From Flavobacteriales bacterium (GTDB taxonomy: Bacteria > Bacteroidota > Bacteroidia > Flavobacteriales > UBA7312), in the NCBI GenBank assembly GCA_002862585.1, contig PKDP01000146.1, positions 1 to 10,817 on the forward strand: 10,817 nt of DNA, given 5' to 3'. The notes beneath the pieces were generated by a model. It saw nothing but the letters and a program-made list of their open reading frames with translations, ran no database searches and was not told the origin of the DNA. The translations under genes were made by a program, and so were the position numbers. This document shows positions 1 through 7,483 of this stretch, one piece after another; position 1 is the stretch's first letter, and every line of letters begins with the position of its first letter.

Positions 1-1299
1 TTCCAATCTGAAAATAAAACATACATTGAAACCTATCTTTCAATAGAGGGAAATAGTGTCAATTATGTATTAAACGATAATAATAAATTTCAAAGCTCAT
101 TAGTAATTACCATTGAATTAATATCTAATGATAGTAGTGCATTGTACGATAAGTACAATCTCAGCAGCCCAGAAATTGATGACACTTCTAATGTCGATTT
201 TGTATTCATTGACCAACAACGGTATTTTTTAAACGATGGAGATTATCAATTGAAACTTAATATTAAAGACAATAATGATAGTGATAATACAATCAGTCAT
301 CAACAAGACTTGACAATCAAAACTCAAAATGGATTTTCAACTATTCAATTAGTAGATAATTATTCTGACACCGAAGAAGTGAATATTTTAAGTAAATCCG
401 GCTATGATTTAGTCCCTTTCATTTCTAATTTTTACAACAGTAACAATAATAAAATCACTTTTTACTATGAGTATTACAATGGAACCAAAGAAGCTGTCCT
501 CCTTCAGACTAAAGTTATTTCTCAATCCAACAATCAGCTTATAAATAACTTAGCGCTAAACAAAAAAAGCAATAGTAAAACCACTCCAATACTAGCAAGC
601 TTTTCTTTGAAAGATATTCCTACTGGCACCTATTATTTAGAATCATCTGCTATTGATAAGAACAACAAAACTATCCACTCTCAAAAACAGGTTTTTTATA
701 AAGTGAATAAAGACATAGTTGATACTATTAGTGGAGCTGATGGCACTTTTGTGTCAAGAATAACAAATAAAGATTCTCTTAAACTTTTCATTAATTATTT
801 GTACCCTATTCAAACTACAACAGAAAGTATTTATGCGGATAATCAACTAAACTATGATGATTTAAATATGCTTCAAAATTACTTTTACAACTTCTGGAAA
901 GAGAGAAGTCCTTTCGACTCAGAGTTTACTTGGATAAACTACCGCAATAAAGTAAAAGCTGTAAATAAAAAGTTTGGAAATGGTCTTCAAAAAGGGTATT
1001 TGTCAGATAGAGGAAGAATATATCTTTCATACGGTCAACCAAATTCTATTTCTGAAGAAGTGTTACCAAATCAATTTCAACCATTTGAAGTTTGGCACTA
1101 TTACAATATTGGCAGCGAACGTGATATTAAATTTATTTTTAGCAATAAAAACATGCCTAATGAATACCGCTTGGTGTATTCTAATAAATCTGGTGAAGTA
1201 TCAGATACAGATTGGCTTAACCGATTTGAAGAAAATTATTACGACGGCGGTGATCAAGGAAAAAGATCTCCTTTCGATTACTTCAAAAATCCAAACTAA
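1..1299 (+). CDS. GWxTD domain-containing protein, 5'-truncated by the window edge
   Basis: The reading frame is open from the first base to a TAA at 1297-1299 (432 codons), so the true start lies outside the window; a TTG at 142 is merely internal. The first ~270 visible residues are Asn/Ser/Thr-rich with alternating polar and hydrophobic residues, which suggests beta-sandwich domains. The last ~150 residues match the GWxTD domain found in Bacteroidota proteins: an FWKER element near 895-910, then FGNGLQ, then GYLSDRGRIYLSYGQP (994-1041), EVWHYY, and a C-terminal DTDWLNRF. The name-giving motif is altered here: Trp is Tyr and Thr is Ser (GYLSD). The family has no established biochemical role that I know of; members usually carry a signal peptide, which cannot be seen here. 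The next gene starts 6 bases after the stop, so the two are probably co-transcribed. The family call is fairly sure; the function is unknown. Confidence 0.82.
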   Translation, partial: FQSENKTYIETYLSIEGNSVNYVLNDNNKFQSSLVITIELISNDSSALYDKYNLSSPEIDDTSNVDFVFIDQQRYFLNDGDYQLKLNIKDNNDSDNTISHQQDLTIKTQNGFSTIQLVDNYSDTEEVNILSKSGYDLVPFISNFYNSNNNKITFYYEYYNGTKEAVLLQTKVISQSNNQLINNLALNKKSNSKTTPILASFSLKDIPTGTYYLESSAIDKNNKTIHSQKQVFYKVNKDIVDTISGADGTFVSRITNKDSLKLFINYLYPIQTTTESIYADNQLNYDDLNMLQNYFYNFWKERSPFDSEFTWINYRNKVKAVNKKFGNGLQKGYLSDRGRIYLSYGQPNSISEEVLPNQFQPFEVWHYYNIGSERDIKFIFSNKNMPNEYRLVYSNKSGEVSDTDWLNRFEENYYDGGDQGKRSPFDYFKNPN

Positions 1300-1305
1300 T
1301 TTCTT

Positions 1306-2157
1306 TTGAACAGCGTACTGTATTTCATTATTAAACTCTATTCTTACTACCCAATAAGGTGGTTGAATATACTGTCTTGGAAGTTCACTTTTCTTCTTAA
1401 AATACTTAGGTACAGGAAAAAAGTTGTTCTAAGCAATTTATCAAATTCCTTCCCTCATAAATCAGAAGAAGAAATTAAAAATATTGCACAAGATTTCTAC
1501 CGATATTTTGGACGATTACTAGCAGAATCCCTAAAGTTTTTTTCTATTAATAAAGCTGTATTATCCAAACGAGTTTCATTTAAAAATGACAATTTAATAA
1601 GAAACTATCTCAATGAAAATAGAGATGTTATTGTTGTAATGGGACATTATGGAAATTGGGAATGGGGTTTACTAGCAACATCCATGCATTTTAACAATCA
1701 AATGGTGGCTATATACAAAGAGCTATCATCCAGTTTTTGGAATAATAAAATGAAAGGTATTAGAGGAAAACTCAGTGCCAGAATGGTAAGTATGAAGGAA
1801 AGTGTACGGTATTTGCTTAAAAAAGGAAATAAAGCCCGTTTAATTGGTATCGTTGGTGATCAAACTCCCTCCTCTGAAGAGATAAATTACTGGATTAGTT
1901 TTTTAAATCAGAAAACTCCTGTATTTTTGGGAACAGAGAAATTGGCTAAAAAATTAGATAGTCCTGTGTTTTTCGTAAGAGTAAAGCCTAAAAGTCATGG
2001 TTATTATGAAATTGAATTTGAATTAATAACAGAAAATCCTAAGGAAACCAAAGAGGGTGAAATAACAAACTTACATTCCAAAAAACTAGAAGAAGATATT
2101 AATAAAAACCCAGCCTATTGGTTGTGGTCGCACAGAAGATGGAAGCACCAAAAGTAG
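1306..2157 (+). CDS. lysophospholipid / lipid A-type acyltransferase (LpxL/HtrB family)
   Basis: This 283-residue protein belongs to the LpxL/HtrB/WaaM acyltransferase family, which moves acyl chains onto lipid A precursors or related membrane lipids at the inner face of the cytoplasmic membrane. The N-terminus is a hydrophobic, basic anchor (residues 1-35) followed by YRKKVVLSNLSNSFP, a typical early family segment. The catalytic HX4E motif is HYGNWE (His114, Glu119); GDQTP (184-188) and the tail YWLWSHRRWK (271-280) are also family hallmarks. The start is TTG at 1306: an in-frame stop at 1297-1299 bars any longer start, and the first downstream ATG is at residue 112, beyond the anchor and just before the catalytic motif. 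Its 3' end overlaps the glycosyltransferase gene by 19 bases. In Bacteroidota these proteins may acylate lipid A or other lipids; the acceptor cannot be told from sequence. Confidence 0.88.
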   Translation: MNSVLYFIIKLYSYYPIRWLNILSWKFTFLLKILRYRKKVVLSNLSNSFPHKSEEEIKNIAQDFYRYFGRLLAESLKFFSINKAVLSKRVSFKNDNLIRNYLNENRDVIVVMGHYGNWEWGLLATSMHFNNQMVAIYKELSSSFWNNKMKGIRGKLSARMVSMKESVRYLLKKGNKARLIGIVGDQTPSSEEINYWISFLNQKTPVFLGTEKLAKKLDSPVFFVRVKPKSHGYYEIEFELITENPKETKEGEITNLHSKKLEEDINKNPAYWLWSHRRWKHQK

Positions 2158-3149
2158 CAGTAGTAATTCTTAATTATAATGGCCTTCATTGGCTAAAGAC
2201 ATTTTTAGAAGGTGTTATTCTAAAAAGTAAGAAAGCAGAAATTTATGTTGCTGATAATGCTTCTACCGATCAGTCTTTAGATTATGTAAAACAGCATTTC
2301 CCTTCAGTAAAAATTGTAGAGAATAAAGATAATACTGGTTATGCAGGCGGTTACAATAATGCTCTTCAGCACATTTGTGCAGACTACTACATATTACTAA
2401 ATTCAGATGTAGAAGTCACTGATAATTGGATATCCCCTATTATTGAGCAAATGGAAAAAGATAAATCTATTGCAGCTTGTCAGCCTAAAATCAAAAAATA
2501 CGACGAAAGGACCTACTTTGAATATGCCGGTGCATGTGGTGGATTCATCGATAAGTATGGCTATCCATATTGTAGAGGTCGAATTTTCGACAATTTAGAA
2601 GAAGATAAGGGTCAATATGACAATCCTATTGAAGTATTTTGGGCAAGTGGAGCATGCCTATTCATACGTTCTTCTGCCTTTTATGAAGTTGGTGGTTTTG
2701 ACTGGGATTTCTTTGCGCACATGGAAGAAATTGACCTTTGTTGGAAACTTAAAAATAAAGGCTACAAAATCATGTGTATTCCTCAATCAACTGTTTACCA
2801 TGTTGGTGGCGGAACATTAAAGAATGGAAGCTATTTCAAAACATATTTGAATTACAGAAATAACCTTTTGATGCTCTACAAAAATCTAGAGCCAAAAAAC
2901 CGCTTCAAAATACTATTTACTCGAATGCTTTTAGATGGAATATCTAGTGCAAAAATGATTTTAGACAAAAAGCCACATCACATTTTCGCCATTCTAAAGG
3001 CACACATTCATTACTATACTTTCCTCAAAAAATTCAGAAAGAAAAGACCAAAAGAATATAAAACCTCTTTACCACAAAAGAGTATTGTATTTTCATATTT
3101 CTTTGGAAAGAAAAAAGAATTTAATCAGCTGAATAGTGATTTTAGTTGA
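2139..3149 (+). CDS. glycosyltransferase family 2 (rhamnosyltransferase-like)
   Basis: A 336-residue GT-A fold glycosyltransferase that moves a sugar from a nucleotide-sugar donor onto a cell-surface glycan on the cytoplasmic side of the membrane. The motifs appear in the usual order: VAVVILNYNG (6-15), DNASTD (39-44), NKDNTGYAGGYNNAL (62-76), the metal-binding equivalent of DXD in LLNSDVEV (86-93), WASGACLFIR (168-177), the acidic acceptor-side motif MEEIDLCWK (195-203) and HVGGGT (221-226). This pattern resembles WbbL/rhamnosyltransferase-like GT2 enzymes, but the sugar cannot be assigned. I chose ATG 2139 over TTG 2118 because the family core begins at once after it (MEAPKVAVVILNYNG) and ATG is the stronger codon. 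The gene overlaps the acyltransferase by 19 bases, implying translational coupling. The basic C-terminal tail (KKFRKKRPKEYK) has no clear membrane span. The 3' end overlaps the convergent cysteine desulfurase gene. Confidence 0.9.
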   Translation: MEAPKVAVVILNYNGLHWLKTFLEGVILKSKKAEIYVADNASTDQSLDYVKQHFPSVKIVENKDNTGYAGGYNNALQHICADYYILLNSDVEVTDNWISPIIEQMEKDKSIAACQPKIKKYDERTYFEYAGACGGFIDKYGYPYCRGRIFDNLEEDKGQYDNPIEVFWASGACLFIRSSAFYEVGGFDWDFFAHMEEIDLCWKLKNKGYKIMCIPQSTVYHVGGGTLKNGSYFKTYLNYRNNLLMLYKNLEPKNRFKILFTRMLLDGISSAKMILDKKPHHIFAILKAHIHYYTFLKKFRKKRPKEYKTSLPQKSIVFSYFFGKKKEFNQLNSDFS

Positions 3150-4255
3150 TTGATTGTGTAATCAATTTCTACTTCAGTATTAAATTTACTAAACGAAAAT
3201 CTTAGAGAAGGTCTCGTCATATCTGCACCAATATTTCGCAGAACATGAGAGCCTAAGTTACTTCCTGAAGAACAGGCGCTTCCTCCTGAAGAAGCAATAC
3301 CCAGAATATCTAAATTATAGAATAGCATTTCTCCTATATCGGTTTGAGGAAACATAACGTTTAAAACAGTATATAATGACTTCTCAATATTGGCACTTTC
3401 ACCGTTAAACTCTACTCCTAGAATTGATTTCTTTAGTCCTTCAATCATTCGTGTTTTTAAAGACTCAATGTGTTTTCTATGCTCATCTAAATCTGAATAA
3501 GAAACATCCATAGCCTTTGATAATCCAACAATTCCATAAACATTTTCAGTACCTGCTCTCATATTCCTCTCTTGCCCCCCTCCATATATTAAAGGTTTAA
3601 TCTTTACATTTTCATTTATATATAAAAACCCATTTCCTTTAGGACCATGAAACTTGTGAGCAGCACCAGTAATAAAATGAATGTTTATTGTCTTTATGTC
3701 AAATGTGTAATGAGCCATTGTCTGAACAGTATCGGAATGAAAAATAGCATCAAATTTTTCACAAATATCAGCAACCTTCTCCAAAGACAAAAGATTACCA
3801 ATTTCGTTATTAGCGTGCATTAAAGAAACAAACGAGCGTTGATTGGTTTTCAATAGTTCATCTAAATGGTCTAAGTCCACATTTCCTTTATCATCAAGAT
3901 TAACATAGGAAAGCTTTATCAAGCCCTTAGAAGATAAATCTTCAAGAGTGTGACCAACAGCTTGATGTTCAATTTTTGAAGTGATAGCATGATTAATTCC
4001 CAAATCTATCATACCACAACGAATAGCCATATTATCGGCTTCTGTTCCTCCTGAAGTAAAAAAAATCTCACCAGGAGTACAATTGAGATGACGAGCTACA
4101 TTTTTTCGTGCTTTCTCAATCAGAGAACGAGATTCTCTTCCGAACGAATGAATAGATGATGGGTTTCCAAAACCATTGTTTAAAATTGGTAACATAACCT
4201 CAATTACTTCTGGGTCTATTTGTGTGGTAGCAGCGTTATCAAAGTATACTTTCAT
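3125..4255 (-). CDS. cysteine desulfurase (IscS/NifS-like, class V aminotransferase fold)
   Basis: A 376-residue PLP enzyme that takes sulfur from L-cysteine as a protein-bound persulfide and releases alanine, supplying Fe-S cluster assembly and/or tRNA thiolation in the cytoplasm. Visible hallmarks are: YFDNAATTQID (4-14), FGNPSSIHSFG (29-39), TSGGTEADNMAI (67-78) for cofactor phosphate binding, EHQAV with His97 over the PLP ring, SDTVQ with Asp175 and Gln178, GAAHKFHGPKG with the Schiff-base Lys201, AGTENV (234-239), and the mobile catalytic loop SSGGSACSSGS with Cys328. All key residues are present, and the length fits the shorter NifS-like proteins rather than the ~404 residues of E. coli IscS. 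It starts 10 bases after glmM and is probably the second gene of that transcript. Its last 25 bases overlap the convergent glycosyltransferase gene. No iscU, suf gene or acceptor protein is next to it, so the sulfur acceptor is unknown. Confidence 0.93.
   Translation of the reverse strand: MKVYFDNAATTQIDPEVIEVMLPILNNGFGNPSSIHSFGRESRSLIEKARKNVARHLNCTPGEIFFTSGGTEADNMAIRCGMIDLGINHAITSKIEHQAVGHTLEDLSSKGLIKLSYVNLDDKGNVDLDHLDELLKTNQRSFVSLMHANNEIGNLLSLEKVADICEKFDAIFHSDTVQTMAHYTFDIKTINIHFITGAAHKFHGPKGNGFLYINENVKIKPLIYGGGQERNMRAGTENVYGIVGLSKAMDVSYSDLDEHRKHIESLKTRMIEGLKKSILGVEFNGESANIEKSLYTVLNVMFPQTDIGEMLFYNLDILGIASSGGSACSSGSNLGSHVLRNIGADMTRPSLRFSFSKFNTEVEIDYTINQLKSLFS
3149..3169 (+). terminator. weak hairpin at the end of the glycosyltransferase gene (possible terminator)
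   Basis: A 7-bp stem (ATTGATT, 3149-3155, with AATCAAT, 3160-3166) closes a GTGT loop and is followed by TTTCT. It starts at the last base of the glycosyltransferase stop codon, where a terminator for the + strand operon would be expected. However, only one pair is G-C and the T tract is short, and it lies inside the coding sequence of the opposing gene, so it may be chance. Confidence 0.2.
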
Positions 4256-4265
4256 GGTTTAAATT

Positions 4266-5648
4266 TTAAGTCAATTCATTAATTTCATTCATAAAACGCA
4301 ATGCTAAGGAATTTGCAGCTTCGGAGCTCGTACTTTCAGTGTAAATTCTAATGATAGGCTCAGTATTTGATTTTCTGAGGTGTACCCAATCTTCTTCAAA
4401 ATCAATTTTGACACCATCAATTGTAGTTACATCTTCATCAGAATATTTATTAGCCATAGCTGTTAAAATAGCATCTACATTGATTTCAGGAGTTAATTGA
4501 ATTTTATTCTTTGACATGAAATAATTGGGGTAAGTTGCTCTCAACTCCGAACATTTCATTTTTTTCTCAGCTAAATGAGATAAAAACAAAGCTACTCCTA
4601 CTAGAGAATCTCTTCCGTAATGAGAATCTGGGTAGATTATCCCACCATTTCCTTCGCCTCCAATTACGGCTTCACAAGATTTCATTTTTTCTACAACATT
4701 CACCTCTCCTACTGCTGAAGAAAAATATACTCCTCCATGCTTTTCTGTAACAACCTTCAAAGCTCTGGATGATGATAAGTTTGAAACAGAATTTCCTTTA
4801 TGTTTTGATAGAATATAGTCAGCAACAGCTACTAAAGTATATTCTTCTCCAAACATACTTCCATCTTCGTTTACGATAGCCAACCTATCAACATCAGGGT
4901 CAACTACAATACCTAAATCGGCTGAATGCTCAACAACGAGTTTCGATATCTCAGTTAAATGTTCTGGTAATGGTTCAGGATTATGTGGAAAATGACCATT
5001 AGGCTCACAATATAGTGGTATGCACTCTACTCCTAAAGATTCTAATAATTGTGGGATTGCTATACCGCCTGTTGAATTAACGGCATCTACTACAACCTTA
5101 AATTTTGCTTCTCTAATAGTATCTGGCTTAACCCATTCTAAAACTAATATACTGTCGATATGTTTTTGAATGTAAGCATCATCTTCTGAGTACTTACCCA
5201 AACTATCAACATCGGAAAATATATAATTATCGGCTTCTGCTATTTCCAATACCTCAGCCCCATCATTATCATTAATAAATTCTCCTTTATCATTCAGTAG
5301 CTTTAAAGCATTCCACTGCTTAGGATTATGACTGGCTGTTAAAATAATTCCTCCATCAGCTTTTTCCATCTGAACAGCAACTTCAACTGTTGGTGTGGTT
5401 GACAATCCTAAATCAAGCACTTCAATCCCCAGAGACTGGAGTGTACTCACTACCAATTGACGGATAATATCTCCTGAAATTCTTGCATCCCTTCCTACTA
5501 CAATTTTAACATCAGAATGTGAGGTTTTTGATGTAATCCAACTTCCGTATGCTGCCGTAAATCTCACCGTGTCAATTGGAGATAATCCTTCACCAACTTT
5601 TCCACCAATCGTACCTCTAATTCCAGAAATGGATTTTATCAACGTCAT
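4266..5648 (-). CDS. glmM: phosphoglucosamine mutase
   Basis: A 460-residue alpha-D-phosphohexomutase, most likely GlmM, which interconverts glucosamine-6-phosphate and glucosamine-1-phosphate on the route to UDP-GlcNAc for peptidoglycan and lipid A. The four domains show in order: ISGIRGTIGGKVGE at the N-terminus, the phosphoserine loop TASHNPKQWNALK (104-116, phosphorylated Ser106), the Mg-binding loop DPDVDRLA (250-257; Asp250, Asp252, Asp254), the sugar-binding loop GGEGNGG (330-336) and the C-terminal phosphate-binding RKSNTEPIIRIYTES (425-439). Length and motifs match the Bacteroidota GlmM group. Closely related phosphomannomutase/phosphoglucomutase activity cannot be excluded by eye, but the GEGNGG loop and lack of another glmM in view favour GlmM. 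A good promoter lies 24 bases upstream. The cysteine desulfurase follows after 10 bases. Confidence 0.88.
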   Translation of the reverse strand: MTLIKSISGIRGTIGGKVGEGLSPIDTVRFTAAYGSWITSKTSHSDVKIVVGRDARISGDIIRQLVVSTLQSLGIEVLDLGLSTTPTVEVAVQMEKADGGIILTASHNPKQWNALKLLNDKGEFINDNDGAEVLEIAEADNYIFSDVDSLGKYSEDDAYIQKHIDSILVLEWVKPDTIREAKFKVVVDAVNSTGGIAIPQLLESLGVECIPLYCEPNGHFPHNPEPLPEHLTEISKLVVEHSADLGIVVDPDVDRLAIVNEDGSMFGEEYTLVAVADYILSKHKGNSVSNLSSSRALKVVTEKHGGVYFSSAVGEVNVVEKMKSCEAVIGGEGNGGIIYPDSHYGRDSLVGVALFLSHLAEKKMKCSELRATYPNYFMSKNKIQLTPEINVDAILTAMANKYSDEDVTTIDGVKIDFEEDWVHLRKSNTEPIIRIYTESTSSEAANSLALRFMNEINELT

Positions 5649-5671
5649 TTTATCGAATTTTAATGAGAATA

Positions 5672-5704
5672 CAAATGTAATACTTTAGATAAATACAATT
5701 ACAA
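5672..5704 (-). promoter_or_regulatory. Bacteroidota-type promoter for glmM
   Basis: On the minus strand an exact TAnnTTTG -7 element (TACATTTG, + strand 5672-5679) lies 24 bases upstream of the glmM ATG. A TTG at 5702-5704 is 22 bases before it, and another TTG at 5696-5698 is 16 bases before it. The first spacing fits the TTG / ~17-23 bp / TAnnTTTG promoters described for Bacteroidota housekeeping sigma factor. The implied 5' leader is short, about 15-20 nt. Confidence 0.55.
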
Positions 5705-5729
5705 AAACTTTTATTTTCAACAAATTTTA

Positions 5730-5994
5730 ATGACCACTGACAAAGGAGATTTTCATCAATATAATGGGATTAACGATATTTTTCATCTAGTCATATTGGG
5801 AGCTAAAAATTACAAACTTGATATTTTTAATAGATGGGCAGAACATATCTTTTCTAGTAAACAAATCCATTGGATGGAACGGCTATTTTAAAAGGAATCT
5901 CAGTCAGACAGATATATATATTTATAAAATACATGTTGTTTTCCTAAATGGCGAAGAACAAAAGATAGTCGGACAAGTCGCCTTGATAAGATAA
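5730..5994 (+). pseudogene. remnant of a T9SS type B (gliding motility-associated, CHU_C-like) C-terminal sorting domain
   Basis: Read in two frames, this stretch gives a near-complete type B sorting domain, the C-terminal signal that sends adhesins and enzymes through the type IX secretion system. From 5730 one frame reads NGINDIFH, then YKLDIFNRWAEHIFSS, and meets a stop at 5889-5891. A +1 shift near 5870 restores the rest: GWNGYFKRN, then IYIYKIHVVFLNGEEQKIVG, ending VALIR and TAA at 5992-5994. Together these follow the family order (PNGDGIND...NRWG..IF...GWDG...YVYK......G.V.LIR). The conserved NRWG is NRWA and the PNGDG lead-in is degraded. There is no passenger domain: glmM starts, divergent, only 81 bases upstream. 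So it is truncated as well as frameshifted, and the in-frame ATG at 5730 (53 residues) is unlikely to mark a real gene. It fills most of the 429-base gap 5649-6077. Confidence 0.8.
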
Positions 5995-6014
5995 AAAACT
6001 GCTGTGTTGATTTC

Positions 6015-6045
6015 TTTGTTCATAAACTAATTGAATTTTTATTTG
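6015..6045 (+). promoter_or_regulatory. possible promoter for the TPR-ComA-rhodanese-PopT-AroE operon
   Basis: TTTG at 6015-6018 is followed after 19 bases by TTTATTTG at 6038-6045, one mismatch from the Bacteroidota TAnnTTTG element and 32 bases before the ATG at 6078. No exact octamer is present in the gap, so this is the best candidate rather than a clear site. Confidence 0.3.
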
Positions 6046-6077
6046 AAAATAAATACTTTAAAATTATCTTTATATAT

Positions 6078-7478
6078 ATGTATGAAGATGACTTAACCCC
6101 GCGGGAGGATAACAATACCAAACACTTAATTAATAGGTTTAACAAAATGATCGAAAGCCAACGCTTTGAATATTTTGAATCTGAGGAAATTGAGCGAATT
6201 ATTGACCATTACTGTGAAAAAGAAGACAAGAAAAAAATTATAAAAGCATTTAGCCTTTATGAAAAATTATTTCCGTTTTCATTTCAACTCAATCTCAAAA
6301 AGGCTCAAGTATTAATCTTTTTTGACAGACCTCAAGAGGCTTTAAGTAAGCTGGAAGAAATTTCTACCACAAAAAATGAAGATTATTTGTATACATTATC
6401 AATCGCTCACAGTAAATTAAAGCACCATACAAAATCCATTGAAATTCTTGAGGAACTTTTAATCACTAACCCATTTAACGAAGAGATTATCTCATCTTTA
6501 GCAAATGAGTACCAATATGTATCTGATTATTCTAGGTCTAACGATATGCTCGAGAAACTACTAATGTTAGATTCCAAAAACGACTTATACTGGTACACTT
6601 ATATTATATCTTCAGAAATCGAAGAAAATTCAAATAGAGCTATTGACTTCATTAAAAAGTATTTGCATTCCAATCCTTATGATTATGAAGCATGGTTTTA
6701 CTTGGGCGCTGCCTACCAGAGAAAAGAAGATCATCTAAATGCTATTGAAGCATTTGATTATACCATTTACATTCAGGATGACTTCGTTAAAGCATACATA
6801 AATAAAGCTGATTCTCTTTCAGAACTGGGCTATTATCAAAATGCTATTGATTGCTGTTTAGATTCTGCAAAATACAGAGAACCCAATGCGGCATTATTCT
6901 ATGATATTGGAGATTATTATGAAAAGTTGGATAATCTTGAAAAAGCAAAATCGTACTTTCACAAGTCCATAAAAAAAGATGAGAATTTCGATGAGTCATG
7001 GTTTGCACTTGCTTTAATTATAGATTTACAAGGGCAGCATACTGAAGCGTCTTATCATTTAAAAAAGGCTATAGATATAAACCCAACTAATATTGACTAT
7101 TTATTTTCTTACGCTCAAATACATGAAAAAGTTGGTTTTATAAAAGAAGCTGAAATAGCATACAGAAAGGTACTAGAACTTGATGAATTTGACTCTGAAA
7201 CGTGGCTAAACTACTCACACCTTTTATTTCAATATGAATCACATAGTGAAGCCATAGATTTATTAAAAAAAGCTATTAAAATCAATCCTAAAAAAGCCGA
7301 ATTATCCTATAGAATTTCTGCATATCTATTTAAATCTGGTAATGACGAGTTAGGCTTAAAGTTTTTCAAAGAAGCACTGATAATTAATTACGAAAAACAC
7401 GAAGATTTTTTTAGATACATTCCAAGTGTAAAATCAAACATAATTCTGTTAAATTTGCTGACCAAACACAAAAAATAA
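6078..7478 (+). CDS. tetratricopeptide repeat (TPR) protein
   Basis: A 466-residue protein made almost wholly of TPR helical hairpins, a scaffold for binding other proteins. About eleven 34-residue units can be read from residue ~68 to the end; clear ones are YEAWFYLGAAYQRKEDHLNA, ALFYDIGDYYEKLDNLEKAK, ESWFALALIIDLQGQHTEAS and ETWLNYSHLLFQYESHSEA, each followed by an A-helix/B-helix boundary ending in xxNP or similar. The first ~65 residues are acidic and charged, with no repeat. No signal peptide or membrane segment is seen, so it is likely cytoplasmic. The ATG at 6078 is used because it begins the first in-frame Met; no Shine-Dalgarno is present, which is common in Bacteroidota. A GC-rich palindrome CCCGCGGG (6098-6105) lies just inside the gene. 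It heads a tight operon, with the ComA-like gene only 5 bases on. Its binding partner is unknown. Confidence 0.88.
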   Translation: MYEDDLTPREDNNTKHLINRFNKMIESQRFEYFESEEIERIIDHYCEKEDKKKIIKAFSLYEKLFPFSFQLNLKKAQVLIFFDRPQEALSKLEEISTTKNEDYLYTLSIAHSKLKHHTKSIEILEELLITNPFNEEIISSLANEYQYVSDYSRSNDMLEKLLMLDSKNDLYWYTYIISSEIEENSNRAIDFIKKYLHSNPYDYEAWFYLGAAYQRKEDHLNAIEAFDYTIYIQDDFVKAYINKADSLSELGYYQNAIDCCLDSAKYREPNAALFYDIGDYYEKLDNLEKAKSYFHKSIKKDENFDESWFALALIIDLQGQHTEASYHLKKAIDINPTNIDYLFSYAQIHEKVGFIKEAEIAYRKVLELDEFDSETWLNYSHLLFQYESHSEAIDLLKKAIKINPKKAELSYRISAYLFKSGNDELGLKFFKEALIINYEKHEDFFRYIPSVKSNIILLNLLTKHKK

Positions 7479-7483
7479 ACTAC

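Noticed and set aside
3098..3113. Palindrome TTTCTTTGGAAAGAAA near the end of the glycosyltransferase gene, considered as a terminator.
   Set aside because: It has no T run on its 3' side on either strand and lies within coding sequence, so it does not look like an intrinsic terminator.
4535..4750. A 71-codon frame on the + strand inside glmM.
   Set aside because: It is antisense to the conserved core of glmM, composed of low-complexity Leu/Phe-rich residues, and resembles no known family.
5730..5891. A 53-codon open frame with an ATG, and an AAAGGAGAT string just inside it.
   Set aside because: Its residues match part of a T9SS sorting domain whose remainder continues in another frame, so the ATG is an internal codon of a decayed gene and the Shine-Dalgarno-like string is chance.
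6098..6108. GC-rich palindrome CCCGCGGG followed by GGAGG just inside the TPR gene.
   Set aside because: No start codon lies at a ribosome-binding distance downstream, and the residues (TPRED) fit the acidic N-terminus. Its only interest is as an odd GC patch in AT-rich DNA.
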